Shown: positions 44,915 through 53,226, counted from the first letter of the stretch. The stretch: 64,000 nt of DNA from Thermoflavimicrobium dichotomicum (GCF_900114055.1 NZ_FORR01000002.1:62001-126000); one strand, 5' to 3'. Notes: generated by a model from the letters alone, not told the origin. Made by a program: numbers and translations.

Positions 44915-44931
44915 CCTATGCTTTTTCGTTT

Positions 44932-46128
44932 TCAGGATACCATCTCTTCCTCCATCACTGAAGGCAGCGGATCTGGGAATCGGGTCCAATCATCCTCCAT
45001 TTCCTCATCCGTTAGCAATAGTTTATCCAATTCTCGAACGATTCTCTCTCGATCCAGATCAATCCCGATAAACACCATTTCCGTCATCCGATCCCCCCAC
45101 CTTTCATCCCAGCTTTCCTGAAGCTCAGGCTGTTCCTGAAGAATGGCTTCCTGCTCAGATTGTGGCAGATCGGCGACCCATTTTCCCATCAATCCAATCT
45201 GAATCGACGGTCCTGCCTGGCTAAGACTAAACGCATAACTCGGTCGTGTAGCCAGCCAAATCATCCCTTTCGCTCTTACAATCTCTTCCGGCCATTCATC
45301 AAACCATTTCATCAAACGCTCTGGGTGAAACGGACGACGTCTCCGATAAACAAAAGAAGAAATCCCATATTCCTCCGTTTCAGGTGTATGCTCATTTTGC
45401 AGCTCTTTGATCCATCCAGCCGATTGACTTGCTTTTTCAAAATCAAAGAGACCTGTGTTCAGGATATCCTTTGGATCGATTTTTCCATGCTCCGCACAAA
45501 TGATTCTGGCTTCTGGCTGAAGTTTTCGCAAGACTGCTTCTAACTGTCTCAAATCTTCTTCCTTGACCAGATCACACTTATTAAGAATCAGTACATCACA
45601 AAACTCAATCTGGTCAATCAGCAAGCTCACAACATCGCGCGTATCTTCTTCACCTAGCGCCTGCTGCCGATCCAACAGCGTTTCTCCAGAAGAGAAATCA
45701 TGCCAAAAACGATAGGCATCAACCACTGTCACCATGGTATCCAATCGGCAAAGAGATGAAAGATCAATTCCATTTTCCTCATCCATATAGGTAAATGTCT
45801 GTGCTACAGGAATCGGTTCACTGATGCCTGTGGACTCGATCAGAATATAATCAAACTTTCCTTCTTTCGCCAGCTTTTCCACTTCTTTTAACAGATCTTC
45901 ACGCAATGTACAACAGATGCAGCCATTTGACATTTCCACCAACTTTTCTTCTGTACGCGATAACCTTGCTTCACGATCAATCAAATCGGCATCGATATTG
46001 ATTTCACTCATATCATTCACAATCACAGCTACTTTAAGCCCTTGTCTATTATTTAACACATGATTCAAAATCGTCGTTTTTCCTGCTCCCAAATAACCGC
46101 TCAAGACTGTTACGGGTATTTTCTTCAT
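44932..46128 (-). CDS. COG0523 zinc metallochaperone GTPase (YciC/ZagA type)
   Basis: 398 residues. Walker A SGYLGAGKTTILNHVL (10-25), the metal site Cys70-Ile-Cys72-Cys73 (SNGCICCTLREDLL), LILNKCDLV as guanine specificity, and a C-terminal CobW_C domain with RRRRPFHPERLMKWF. B. subtilis ZagA (YciC) delivers zinc to FolE under zinc limitation and is Zur-repressed. The promoter here has a perfect Zur palindrome exactly between -35 and -10, so the same role is very likely. Last intact gene before the metal island. Confidence 0.93.
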   Translation of the reverse strand: MKKIPVTVLSGYLGAGKTTILNHVLNNRQGLKVAVIVNDMSEINIDADLIDREARLSRTEEKLVEMSNGCICCTLREDLLKEVEKLAKEGKFDYILIESTGISEPIPVAQTFTYMDEENGIDLSSLCRLDTMVTVVDAYRFWHDFSSGETLLDRQQALGEEDTRDVVSLLIDQIEFCDVLILNKCDLVKEEDLRQLEAVLRKLQPEARIICAEHGKIDPKDILNTGLFDFEKASQSAGWIKELQNEHTPETEEYGISSFVYRRRRPFHPERLMKWFDEWPEEIVRAKGMIWLATRPSYAFSLSQAGPSIQIGLMGKWVADLPQSEQEAILQEQPELQESWDERWGDRMTEMVFIGIDLDRERIVRELDKLLLTDEEMEDDWTRFPDPLPSVMEEEMVS

Positions 46129-46153
46129 ATCTTTCTTCCTTTCTTCTACTGTC

Positions 46154-46217
46154 TATCTCTTTTATATCGTAATGATTACGATTTGTAAATAGGAATCATT
46201 ACGATATAAAAGAGATA
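46154..46217. promoter_or_regulatory. Divergent Zur-controlled promoter in a 24-bp perfect inverted repeat
   Basis: Left arm 46154-46177 and right arm 46194-46217 are exact reverse complements. The Zur palindrome TCGTAATGATTACGA (46167-46181) lies exactly between -35 TTTACA (46189-46184) and -10 TATAAA (46166-46161) of the GTPase gene. The mirror arm holds TAGGAATCATTACGA (46190-46204, 13 of 15) and a plus-strand TATAAA (46205-46210) with TTTGTA 17 bp upstream. No intact plus-strand gene follows. Confidence 0.85.
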
Positions 46218-46263
46218 TCTGGTTTTCATTGACTTCAAGCTATAGAAAGGATGATTAGCTATT

Positions 46264-46401
46264 ATGTTTAAATCCATTATAGTGGCCACCGTAAATGCCC
46301 ATCAAGCTAAGAAAAAGTACCCCCAAAACGAAAAAAATGGGCTATGTTGTAGAAAGGATGTATTTTTTTCGTTTTGGGGATGTAAAGAGATCTGTTATTA
46401 A
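46264..46401 (+). pseudogene. Vestigial ORF downstream of the divergent Zur promoter
   Basis: The frame from ATG 46264 starts MFKSIIVATVNAHQAKKK but after about 18 codons runs into the inverted repeat at 46321, and it stops after 45 codons. AAAGG lies 12 bases upstream. The Zur promoter aimed at it suggests a former zinc-regulated gene cut off by the rearrangement. The original product cannot be named. Confidence 0.3.
46321..46379. repeat. 18-bp perfect inverted repeat
   Basis: CCCCAAAACGAAAAAAAT (46321-46338) and its exact complement (46362-46379) flank a 23-nt loop. It sits at the junction between the Zur promoter region and the decayed ynfA, as a mobile-element scar or a bidirectional terminator would. 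Confidence 0.75.
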
Positions 46402-46560
46402 CTCCCCAATCCCAAAACAGATAACACAATAAAAACCCCTCTCTAGCCTGCATATACACGACCAAAAAAAAGGAAAAGCTTGGAAAGTAGCAATCACTCC
46501 ATCTAACGCCCGAGCTAAACCCCCAGATACTCCCTAATAGACAAAAAAAGAGCTTTTTAA
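46384..46560 (-). pseudogene. Decayed YnfA family gene
   Basis: In minus-strand frames, broken by frameshifts and stops, one reads GVIATFQAFPFF, then GRVYAG[14 protein letters not shown]. This matches the intact neighbour at 47432 ([33 protein letters not shown]). It lies directly behind the CCPFL-protein gene and was probably its operon partner. N- and C-termini are not recoverable. Confidence 0.75.
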
Positions 46561-46571
46561 GGGTCATACAC

Positions 46572-46910
46572 TCAGTCTGAAGATATCCAAGTGAAAGTTT
46601 CCTTCAAAAATCCCTTTACTCCTTCGCCCCCTGTCAAGTGTAACCAAACTGGACGATTGGCTTCTACACGTAATTCGAAATTTAAAAATGGACAACATAA
46701 ACGTTCTAGTGAGATAAATTCAGCAAGCTTTATGATCATAGAGGACTCTGCTGGATAACAAACAGCATATCCGTTGGGAAGTTCGTATGTCTCCAACCGA
46801 CATTTTGACATCTCTTCTATAAGTTGCTCATATTTTTCTCTTTGTTCTACGGTCATTGCCGAAGGTACACATGCAATAGGAATATGAGCGCTCATATGAT
46901 CCTCTTTCAT
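46572..46910 (-). CDS. Small cysteine-rich protein with a CCPFLNFEL motif
   Basis: 112 residues behind AGGAGGGATTTTCT. Cysteines at 14, 37, 51, 72 and 73; the centre LAEFISLERLCCPFLNFELRV is the most distinctive part, and HLTGGEGVKGFL follows. Proteins with this E..CCPFL.F.L block are often found next to MerR-type regulators, but I know of no assigned function; a thiol metal-binding role is inferred. The promoter has a 19-bp spacer with a palindrome (MerR type), shared with the divergent, now broken merR. The gene itself looks intact. Confidence 0.7.
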   Translation of the reverse strand: MKEDHMSAHIPIACVPSAMTVEQREKYEQLIEEMSKCRLETYELPNGYAVCYPAESSMIIKLAEFISLERLCCPFLNFELRVEANRPVWLHLTGGEGVKGFLKETFTWISSD

Positions 46911-46940
46911 AGAAAATCCCTCCTAACCAAGATATAGTTG

Positions 46941-46971
46941 AGTATAATACTTAAAGTAAACTTTAAGTCAA
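46941..46971 (-). promoter_or_regulatory. MerR-type promoter (19-bp spacer) with operator
   Basis: -35 TTGACT (46971-46966) and -10 TATACT (46946-46941) are 19 bp apart, the overlong spacing that MerR activators correct. The palindrome ACTTAAAGTAAACTTTAAGT (46949-46968) fills the spacer. It drives the CCPFL-protein gene. Confidence 0.82.
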
Positions 46972-46983
46972 AGAGGTAAAAAT

Positions 46984-47380
46984 ATGGTGGATCTCACGAT
47001 TGGACAGATAGCGAGTAAAGCGAAAGTAAATCCTTCTACCATCCGGTATTATGAATCAATTAGATTACTTCCAGAGCCAAAAAGAGTGAATGGTCAGCGA
47101 CGTTATTCTGATGACATCTTAAATCGAATCAAGTTCATAAGATCGCTCAACAAGCAGGATTTACCGTTCAAGAAATCAACTCTCTTTTAGAAGGATTTGA
47201 AAATAAGATCCCTCCTTCTGAACGTTGGCATACTATGGCAATAAAAAAATGTACAGAACTTAAGAAGAAAAAAAAACAAATCGACATGATGATAAAAATA
47301 TTGGAAGAAGGATTAAGTGTCAGTGTCTTACTTGGACTGATTGTCTTCTGAATGTAAAACCAGATTACACACGCGAGTAA
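46984..47380 (+). pseudogene. MerR family regulator gene with two frameshifts
   Basis: The N-terminus is intact (LTIGQIASKAKVNPSTIRYYESIRLLPEPKR...). Near 47137 one base is missing and the frame should continue KIAQQAGFTVQEINSLLEGF...RWHTMAIKKCTEL. Near 47319 a second missing base separates the metal-binding tail CQCLTWTDCLLN, which is intact in the third frame. The full protein would be about 133 residues. The CxC...C tail implies a thiophilic or transition metal ligand. As it stands only a 68-residue DNA-binding fragment can be made. Confidence 0.85.
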
Positions 47381-47431
47381 AAAATCCCTGGATTTTGCCA
47401 GTGATTTTCTTCTTAGCTATATGCATATGAT

Positions 47432-47749
47432 TTAGCTTCTAGGTATCAGCATAACTATAACGCCAATTAGACAGATACTAGCTCCGATCCAGTCATATAA
47501 ATCTGGAGTTTTTTTATCAATCCCCCATCCCCAGAGAACCGAAAGCACGATAAAAACGCCTCCATACGCCGCATAGACACGACCGAAAGAAGGAAACGAT
47601 TGAAAGGTGGCGATAATCCCATAAAAAAAGAGAGATACGCCACCTAATGCTCCTAGATACCAAGGCTTTCCTTCTCGTAACCAAAGCCAGACTAGATATC
47701 CTCCACCGATTTCTGCTAATCCAGCAAGTAGGAACCATAATAATACCAT
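47432..47749 (-). CDS. YnfA family (UPF0060) small membrane protein
   Basis: 105 residues from ATG 47749, nine bases after AGAGGG; an earlier ATG abuts the RBS. Four helices and [38 protein letters not shown] and DLYDWIGA are UPF0060 signatures. YnfA resembles small multidrug resistance transporters and has been linked to efflux, but its metal role is unproven. A ruined paralogue lies 0.9 kb away, so this may be the surviving functional copy. It is divergent from arsR and may share its operator. Confidence 0.92.
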   Translation of the reverse strand: MVLLWFLLAGLAEIGGGYLVWLWLREGKPWYLGALGGVSLFFYGIIATFQSFPSFGRVYAAYGGVFIVLSVLWGWGIDKKTPDLYDWIGASICLIGVIVMLIPRS

Positions 47750-47791
47750 GATAAACATCCCTCTTTCGTCTCATTTAGCTCCATTATATCT

Positions 47792-47820
47792 TTGACAATC
47801 ATATAAGCATATGATTATAT
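47792..47820 (+). promoter_or_regulatory. arsR promoter with overlapping operator
   Basis: -35 TTGACA (47792-47797), 17-bp spacer, -10 TTATAT (47815-47820). The palindrome AATCATATAAGCATATGATT (47797-47816, perfect 8-bp arms) fills the spacer and should bind the ArsR encoded just downstream. Confidence 0.8.
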
Positions 47821-47841
47821 ATTGATGAGGTGATGAATAGA

Positions 47842-48165
47842 ATGGATTGGGAGCAATTAGCCGAATTTCACAAAGCCCTCTCAGATAAAACCCGCTTACG
47901 CATCCTTGCCTTGCTTAAAGTTGAGGAGTTATGTGTATGTGAATTGGTTGAAATTCTTCAAATGACTCAACCTGCAGTATCCCAGCATGTACGTAAACTC
48001 AAAAACGCCAAGTTGGTAAAGGAACGTCGAAACGGACAATGGGTGTTTTACTCCCTGGATGGCTCTATATACCCTTTCATCGAGTCCGTATTAGACACGC
48101 TTCCAGATATGAGGGATGAAGTTGAGGCATTGAAGAAAAAAGGGCTCAAGGTCAGTTGTGATTAA
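47842..48165 (+). CDS. arsR: ArsR family arsenite-responsive repressor
   Basis: 107 residues from ATG 47842 (GAGG eleven bases upstream; GTG 47830 and ATG 47833 are closer alternatives). Winged helix with the metal site ELCVCEL (Cys31, Cys33) at the start of the recognition region, then [27 protein letters not shown]. This is the classic As(III)/Sb(III) sensor. It heads arsR-ACR3-arsC, whose efflux gene is broken. Confidence 0.93.
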   Translation: MDWEQLAEFHKALSDKTRLRILALLKVEELCVCELVEILQMTQPAVSQHVRKLKNAKLVKERRNGQWVFYSLDGSIYPFIESVLDTLPDMRDEVEALKKKGLKVSCD

Positions 48166-48197
48166 CATTACCGTTTATCTGGAAAGGTTGTGTACGA

Positions 48198-49255
48198 ATG
48201 AGTGGAGTGATGCGAAGACTTTCATTCTTGGATCGATATCTAACCTTGTGGATTTTTCTCGCCATGATCATTGGTATAGGTTCTGGTTATCTGTTTCCAG
48301 GAATGGTAAAAGCTCTTACCGGTTATCAGGTGGGAACCACTTCAATCCCCATTGCTATCGGTTTGATTTTAATGATGTATCCTCCTTTGGCCAAAGTCCG
48401 TTATGAAGAGCTTGGTCAAGTTTTTCGCAATGTCCGTATTCTGGGGTTGTCTCTAATTCAAAACTGGGTGATTGGCCCGATCTTGATGTTTGTGCTTGCC
48501 ATTGTATTTTTGAAAAATGACCCGCCATACATGATTGGACTTATTCTCATTGGATTGGCTCGTTGTATTGCGATGGTCATTGTTTGGAATGATCTAGCAA
48601 AAAGGAAATCGTGAATACGCGGCGGGTCTCGTTGCTTTCAACTCCATCTTCCAAATTCTTTTCTATTCTGTTTACGCCTATCTGTTCGTCACACTTCTTC
48701 CAAAGTGGTTAGGGCTCAAAGGTGCTGTTGTAGATATCACCATGGGCCAAATCGCAGAAAGTGTTCTTATCTATCTAGGGATTCCTTTCTTTGCCGGGAT
48801 GATCACGCGACTCATTTTGGTAAAAGCCAAAGGACGTGAATGGTACGAAAAAAGTTTCATTCCAGTAATCAGTCCCATTACCCTGATCGCCTTATTGTTT
48901 ACCATCATTGTCATGTTTTCTCTGAAAGGGAATTTGGTCCTCCGTTTGCCATTCGATGTCATCCGAATCGCCATCCCTCTACTGATTTACTTTGTGGTGA
49001 TGTTCCTTGTCTCTTTCTACATGGGGAAAAAAGTGGGCGCAGATTATTCCAAAACGGTTTCTCTTTCCTTTACTGCAGCAAGCAATAACTTTGAGTTAGC
49101 GATTGCCGTGGCGATTGGGGTGTTTGGTATCAACTCGGGTGCCGCTTTTGCAGCTGTAATCGGTCCGCTTGTAGAAGTTTCCAGTCTTGATTGGACTTGT
49201 CAACGTAGCGTTCTGGTTTCAACGTAAATATTTTCAGCAAAAACAGCTTTGTTGA
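48198..49255 (+). pseudogene. acr3: Arsenite efflux permease ACR3, frameshifted twice
   Basis: The first frame gives [26 protein letters not shown] through [16 protein letters not shown], then stops. An extra A in the AAAAA run at 48599-48603 breaks the frame. The second frame gives [24 protein letters not shown] through [14 protein letters not shown]. An extra T in the TTT run at 49178-49180 breaks it again before [18 protein letters not shown]. Otherwise all ACR3 helices and the key Cys are present. Removing the two bases would restore about 350 residues. Either recent decay or sequencing error. Confidence 0.88.
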
Positions 49256-49284
49256 ACGATAGTAACTTTTTAGGAGGTTTCCTT

Positions 49285-49704
49285 ATGAATAAAAAAATCG
49301 TTTACTTCCTTTGCACGGGTAACTCTTGCCGTAGCCAAATGGCTGAAGGGTTCGGAAAAAAATATCTGAGTGATCATTATGATGTATATAGTGCAGGAAT
49401 TGAAGCACATGGCTTAAATCCAAAAGCAGTCAAAGTGATGGCGGAAAAAGGTATAGATATTTCCAAACAGACTTCAGATATCATTGATCCCGAATTGTTA
49501 AATAAAGCCGATTACGTGATCACTCTCTGCGGTGATGCCCATGATAAATGTCCCCTGACACCTCCTCATGTAAAACGGATGCATTGGGGATTCGATGATC
49601 CAGCCAAAGCACAGGGAACGGAAGAAGAGGTATGGGAAGTATTTCGTCGAGTCAGAGATCAAATCGAAGCTCGTATTATCCAGTTTGCTAAAGAAGGAAA
49701 ATAA
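49285..49704 (+). CDS. arsC: Arsenate reductase ArsC (thioredoxin-coupled)
   Basis: 139 residues from ATG 49285 behind AGGAGG. The low-molecular-weight phosphatase P-loop is Cys10-TGNSCRS, with the redox pair Cys82/Cys89 in [11 protein letters not shown]; these positions are identical to staphylococcal ArsC. It reduces arsenate to arsenite using thioredoxin. With ACR3 broken, the arsenite made could not leave by this operon's own pump. Confidence 0.95.
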   Translation: MNKKIVYFLCTGNSCRSQMAEGFGKKYLSDHYDVYSAGIEAHGLNPKAVKVMAEKGIDISKQTSDIIDPELLNKADYVITLCGDAHDKCPLTPPHVKRMHWGFDDPAKAQGTEEEVWEVFRRVRDQIEARIIQFAKEGK

Positions 49705-49706
49705 CA

Positions 49707-49802
49707 GCTTGGGCTGAACCAGCAGGATTAAAAGCAGCCATTTATTTGGTACGTGCCAACATGCATTCACTCGTTATCGAAGGCCCTGAACCGGGAGAGT
49801 AG
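49707..49802 (+). pseudogene. Thioredoxin reductase fragment
   Basis: Directly after arsC one frame reads AEPAGLKAAIYLVRANMHSL then VIEGPEPGE-stop, matching the FAD-binding start of TrxB (GPAGLTAAIY.ARAN...LVIEGPEPGG). Both ends are missing. It suggests that a trxB once followed arsC to support the thioredoxin-dependent reductase. The next 160 bases hold no gene. Confidence 0.7.
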
Positions 49803-49962
49803 TCTATCCATTTTCCATCTAAATTTCCGTGTTTTTCATAAACTCCTACTTGGAGTACCGCCAGCATTTTGCAAAAAACCTACGCTAAGTGTTTAACTGA
49901 TCCAATAAGTCGATTTTTTGCAACGCTAAGAAACCGGTCTTATATATGAACCATTTATTTCT

Positions 49963-51612
49963 TTATCCAGCACAACAAGATAGCCTGTTTACATCTTTGT
50001 CAAACGCAAGAGCCGCTAATTTTAATCCTTCAGCCATCGTCAAATAAGGCGCAAGCGTCTCCCGTAAATCCTTGACAGTCAAACCGAATTTGACAGCCAA
50101 AGTAGCTGCATAAATCACTTCTCCTGCGTTTTCCGCTACCATATGAACTCCCAGTATTCTTTGCGTTTTTGCATCAGCCACCAATTTAATTACACCAGTT
50201 GTTTCGTAATTCACTATAGCTCTTGGCACGGCATCCAATGGCAACACGGATGTTTTTACTTCATGTCCCTCTACTTTCGCTTGCTCTTCCGTCAGTCCCA
50301 CAGTAGCAATAGCTGGATTTGTAAATGTTACCTTAGGGACGACACGAAGATCGATTTTTCGCTGATTCACACCTAACGCATTTTCTGCTGCAATTGCTCC
50401 CTCATAGGCTGCAACATAAACAAACTGTGGTCCCATCGTCACATCTCCCGCGGCGTAAATACGCGGATTGCTTGTACGTAAGTATTCATCAACGATGACT
50501 TCATTGTGGGAGCCAGCCTTCACTCCGGCGGCGTCGAGATTGAGGGATTCTGTATTGGGCTTTCGTCCTGTAGCAATGAGGAGATGTTCCGCTTCCACCA
50601 CTCTTTTTTCGCCATTCACCGAGATATAAACGCGTTTGATCGTTCCTTCCATTTCTACTCGTTCAAATGTCACGTTAGTGAGCAGTTGGATTCCTTTTTC
50701 GCTTAATGCTTTCGTTGCCGCATCGGCAATTTCAGGGTCGGTCTTCGGCAAAATACGCGAACCTCGTTGCAGTAATGTGACTTCAGATCCTAAATGATGA
50801 AAAAGGTTGCTCAATTCCAATCCTACATACCCGGCTCCGATGACAGCAAGCCGTTTGGGAACTTCTTTTAACTCAAGAGCCGTGGTACTGGTCAGATAAT
50901 CGACTTCCTGCAGGCCAGGAATGTCCGGAATCGCTGGAGAAGCGCCCGTTGCAATGAGAAAGCTTTTTGCTGTTATTTTTTGCCCATTCACTTCAACCGT
51001 TTGTCCATCAACGAACCGAGCTTCCCCTTGAATCAAGGTAAAACCGTAAACATCAATTAGATTTACATATTTTTGTTGTCGAAGCTGGTTGACCAGTTCA
51101 TTCTTCTGCTCAACCAATTGTGCCAAGTCAACTGGACCGACGAAAGTATGAAGTCCCATGAAAGGATTTCTCAGAGCCAAATGGTTAATTTCACCGGCAC
51201 GCAGCATGGTTTTTGAAGGAACACAACCAATATTGACACAAGTCCCGCCAATGGTGCCGCGTTCTACCATCGCAACCCTCACTCCATGTTTAGAAGCTTC
51301 AATGGCTGCGGAAAATGCGGCACTGCCCGATCCGATAATCAGTAAGCCATAATCTCCCTCTTTAGTCGATTCAGGAGTATCGACATAAACGATTTCAGGA
51401 TCACCCGACTTGTATCCGATATTGTCAATCGCTTGTTTCACATTTTCAATTTCATTTTGTAGATCGATCTGAAAAGTCGCTTCTCCTTTACAAAAATCGG
51501 CTGTTACCTGTTTGGCACCAGCTTTTTCGCTTGCTTTTGTCACATGTTCTTCACAGCCCTTACATATCATTCCCTGAACCGGTATACGAATGTGAATGGT
51601 TGTCTTCGCCAT
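49963..51612 (-). CDS. merA: Mercuric reductase MerA
   Basis: 549 residues behind GAAGGG. An N-terminal heavy-metal domain carries GMICKGC (Cys17, Cys20). The FAD site is [17 protein letters not shown] and the redox pair Cys125/Cys130 is in [13 protein letters not shown]. The NAD site is [11 protein letters not shown] and the C-terminal Hg-binding pair is Cys546-Cys547 (RLSCCAG). It reduces Hg(II) to Hg(0) with NADPH. Unusually, it is the last gene of an organoarsenical operon and has no merR, merP or merT nearby; the regulator is presumably the ArsR at 52127. Confidence 0.95.
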   Translation of the reverse strand: MAKTTIHIRIPVQGMICKGCEEHVTKASEKAGAKQVTADFCKGEATFQIDLQNEIENVKQAIDNIGYKSGDPEIVYVDTPESTKEGDYGLLIIGSGSAAFSAAIEASKHGVRVAMVERGTIGGTCVNIGCVPSKTMLRAGEINHLALRNPFMGLHTFVGPVDLAQLVEQKNELVNQLRQQKYVNLIDVYGFTLIQGEARFVDGQTVEVNGQKITAKSFLIATGASPAIPDIPGLQEVDYLTSTTALELKEVPKRLAVIGAGYVGLELSNLFHHLGSEVTLLQRGSRILPKTDPEIADAATKALSEKGIQLLTNVTFERVEMEGTIKRVYISVNGEKRVVEAEHLLIATGRKPNTESLNLDAAGVKAGSHNEVIVDEYLRTSNPRIYAAGDVTMGPQFVYVAAYEGAIAAENALGVNQRKIDLRVVPKVTFTNPAIATVGLTEEQAKVEGHEVKTSVLPLDAVPRAIVNYETTGVIKLVADAKTQRILGVHMVAENAGEVIYAATLAVKFGLTVKDLRETLAPYLTMAEGLKLAALAFDKDVNRLSCCAG

Positions 51613-51633
51613 TCGTTTTCCCTTCTTTCATTA

Positions 51634-52176
51634 TCATTCCGGGAGCACATTAAAAAAGTTTGCCCGTTTTTCTTCAAGATCGTCCAGCAATTTTTCCATC
51701 GCCATGACGTCGACAAATTGCCCATCCAACTTTCCTTGATTCTTGAATATGCCAACCTCTCGAAACCCGGCTTTTCGATACAAACCCTGTCCTGGGTTAA
51801 ATGGGAAGGTGAATAAGACGAGTTTATGAAAACCATTATCTTTAGCCTTTTTTTCTAAAGCTTGAAGCAATTTGGAACCGAGTCCTTTTCCTCGCCAATT
51901 GCGGTCAATATAGATCGAAATATCTGCAACGCCTGCATATGCACAACGATGGGAATAAGGATTTAGCGATGCCCATCCTTGGATATCTTGTCCGTCCGTA
52001 ATGACTAAAACGGTATACCGCCCGGAACGTTCTTTAAGCCACTGAGACATTTCCTTCACTGTTTTGATCTGTACTTCCAGTGTTGCAATCCGATCTTCAA
52101 TTCCCTGATTGTAAATATCCGTGATTCTAGGCAGATCCTGCTCTGTTGCTTTCCGAATCACCCAGTTTGGTTGCAT
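51634..52176 (-). CDS. arsN1: GNAT N-acetyltransferase, ArsN1-like
   Basis: 180 residues behind GGGGGG. WVIRKATEQDLPRITDIYNQGIEDRIATLE and the acetyl-CoA loop WRGKGLGSKLLQALEKKA mark the phosphinothricin/arsinothricin acetyltransferase group. ArsN1 acetylates the antibiotic arsinothricin. The arsR-arsI neighbourhood supports ArsN1 over phosphinothricin acetyltransferase. Its start lies 50 bases inside arsR, so translation is coupled. The C-terminal 25 residues extend beyond the usual fold. Confidence 0.85.
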   Translation of the reverse strand: MQPNWVIRKATEQDLPRITDIYNQGIEDRIATLEVQIKTVKEMSQWLKERSGRYTVLVITDGQDIQGWASLNPYSHRCAYAGVADISIYIDRNWRGKGLGSKLLQALEKKAKDNGFHKLVLFTFPFNPGQGLYRKAGFREVGIFKNQGKLDGQFVDVMAMEKLLDDLEEKRANFFNVLPE

Positions 52177-52510
52177 CGTTTTCTGCCCCCCCGTTATATC
52201 GATGTTGGAGCTCTTCTTGAAACATTTTCAAAGTGAAATAGTTAATCATGTAGAAATTCCATTTTCCTACTTTGGTTTCATTCACTAATCCTGCATTTTT
52301 TAGTTCCCGCAAGTGATAAGAGACTTTTGATTGAGCCATCCCTAGCGCATCCTGAATATCACAAACACAGACTCCCCCAGTACAACAAGTCACTGGAGGA
52401 GAGCTGGACAGTTGATCATATCCTGCTTGAATGAGATCCAATATGCGGAGGCGAATGGGATCACTCAATGCTTTCGAAATGGCAGCGATTTGTTCTGTGG
52501 TAAGAGCCAT
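52127..52510 (-). CDS. arsR: ArsR family repressor with CC...CVC metal site
   Basis: 127 residues. Winged helix with LSDPIRLRILDLI and MAQSKVSYHLRELKNAGLVNETKVGKW. A cysteine-rich insertion VTCCTGGVCVCD (Cys42, 43, 48, 50) replaces the simple CVC site of the other ArsR in this window; this type is typical of ars operons that include arsI. It likely binds the three ATCAA-N6-TTGAT sites upstream of the operon. RBS AAGGAG. It overlaps arsN1. Confidence 0.92.
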   Translation of the reverse strand: MALTTEQIAAISKALSDPIRLRILDLIQAGYDQLSSSPPVTCCTGGVCVCDIQDALGMAQSKVSYHLRELKNAGLVNETKVGKWNFYMINYFTLKMFQEELQHRYNGGAENDATKLGDSESNRAGSA

Positions 52511-52539
52511 CCGTTACAACTCCTTACATTCATCATGAG

Positions 52540-52992
52540 TTATTTAGAGCTTCCGCAGGATGAGGCATTTTCTTGTGACGATTTTGGGTCTTCAAGGCAA
52601 CAGGAAGCAGGCTCATCATTTTGTTCCACATCTTCTAGAACGGTAAACATTTCCCATCGATGTCCATCTGGACTCGTTACCCAGATTTTATCTTGTCTGG
52701 CGTAGCAGCAATTTGTGTTCATCTCATCAAAGGTAGCGAGTCCTGCCTGTTGCAGTCGTTCTCTGACATGCAGGACATCCTGAGTAGAAGCGACTTGAAT
52801 GCCCAGATGGTTGATTCCACCACTCACTTCTCCACCTTCATTGAGAGTAAAGTTGAGTGCTGGTTGTTCTAAATCAAATTTAGCATACCCTGGTTTCACT
52901 TTGACAGGCTGAACTCCAAAAAGATTCGTATAGAATTGGATGGATAGTTCCAAGTTTTTGACATTAATCGCCAGGTGAGGTTTTAAAATCAT
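52540..52992 (-). CDS. arsI: C-As lyase ArsI (VOC dioxygenase family)
   Basis: 150 residues behind AAAGGAG. A VOC fold with His6 (KPHLAIN), His62 (GINHLGIQV) and Glu114 (RWEMFTV) as probable Fe(II) ligands. The trivalent-arsenical site NTNCCYARQDK contains Cys95-Cys96, the ArsI hallmark. The C-terminal tail has Cys131-Cys132 and Cys146. It demethylates methylarsenite and degrades aromatic arsenicals. The CadI name for the same family is less likely in this context. Confidence 0.93.
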   Translation of the reverse strand: MILKPHLAINVKNLELSIQFYTNLFGVQPVKVKPGYAKFDLEQPALNFTLNEGGEVSGGINHLGIQVASTQDVLHVRERLQQAGLATFDEMNTNCCYARQDKIWVTSPDGHRWEMFTVLEDVEQNDEPASCCLEDPKSSQENASSCGSSK

Positions 52993-53019
52993 GCTGGCAC
53001 TCTCCTTTTTATTGATCGG

Positions 53020-53211
53020 TTAGATTTTGTCCGAGCAACATAATTGCTCTTGTAAATATTCAGGATAGCGCTGATGAAGTAACTGTTTCACCTGCTGGAT
53101 AAACGTAGTTAGCATACTCTTCTTTGAATGTTGAGGTCTATTACATAACTCTAGGCATATTTCTCGTTGACGGATTTTTGCCAGTTGCTCTACTTCATAC
53201 CAACTTTGCAT
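53020..53211 (-). CDS. Unknown small protein, first gene of the ars/mer operon
   Basis: 63 residues behind GAGGTGATAGACA, directly after the operator region. The start MQSWYEVEQLAKIRQREICL is amphipathic helical, and there are four cysteines, including CysCys near the C-terminus (LQEQLCCSDKI). No family is recognised. Co-transcription with arsI (27-base gap) and the terminal CysCys suggest a metal(loid)-thiol role, but this is inference. The RBS and position support that it is real. Confidence 0.7.
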   Translation of the reverse strand: MQSWYEVEQLAKIRQREICLELCNRPQHSKKSMLTTFIQQVKQLLHQRYPEYLQEQLCCSDKI

Positions 53212-53226
53212 TGTCTATCACCTCAT

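Noticed and set aside
46307-46567. 86-codon minus-strand ORF upstream of the Zur region
   Set aside because: It is a chance frame through the decayed ynfA copy and the inverted repeat, not a gene.
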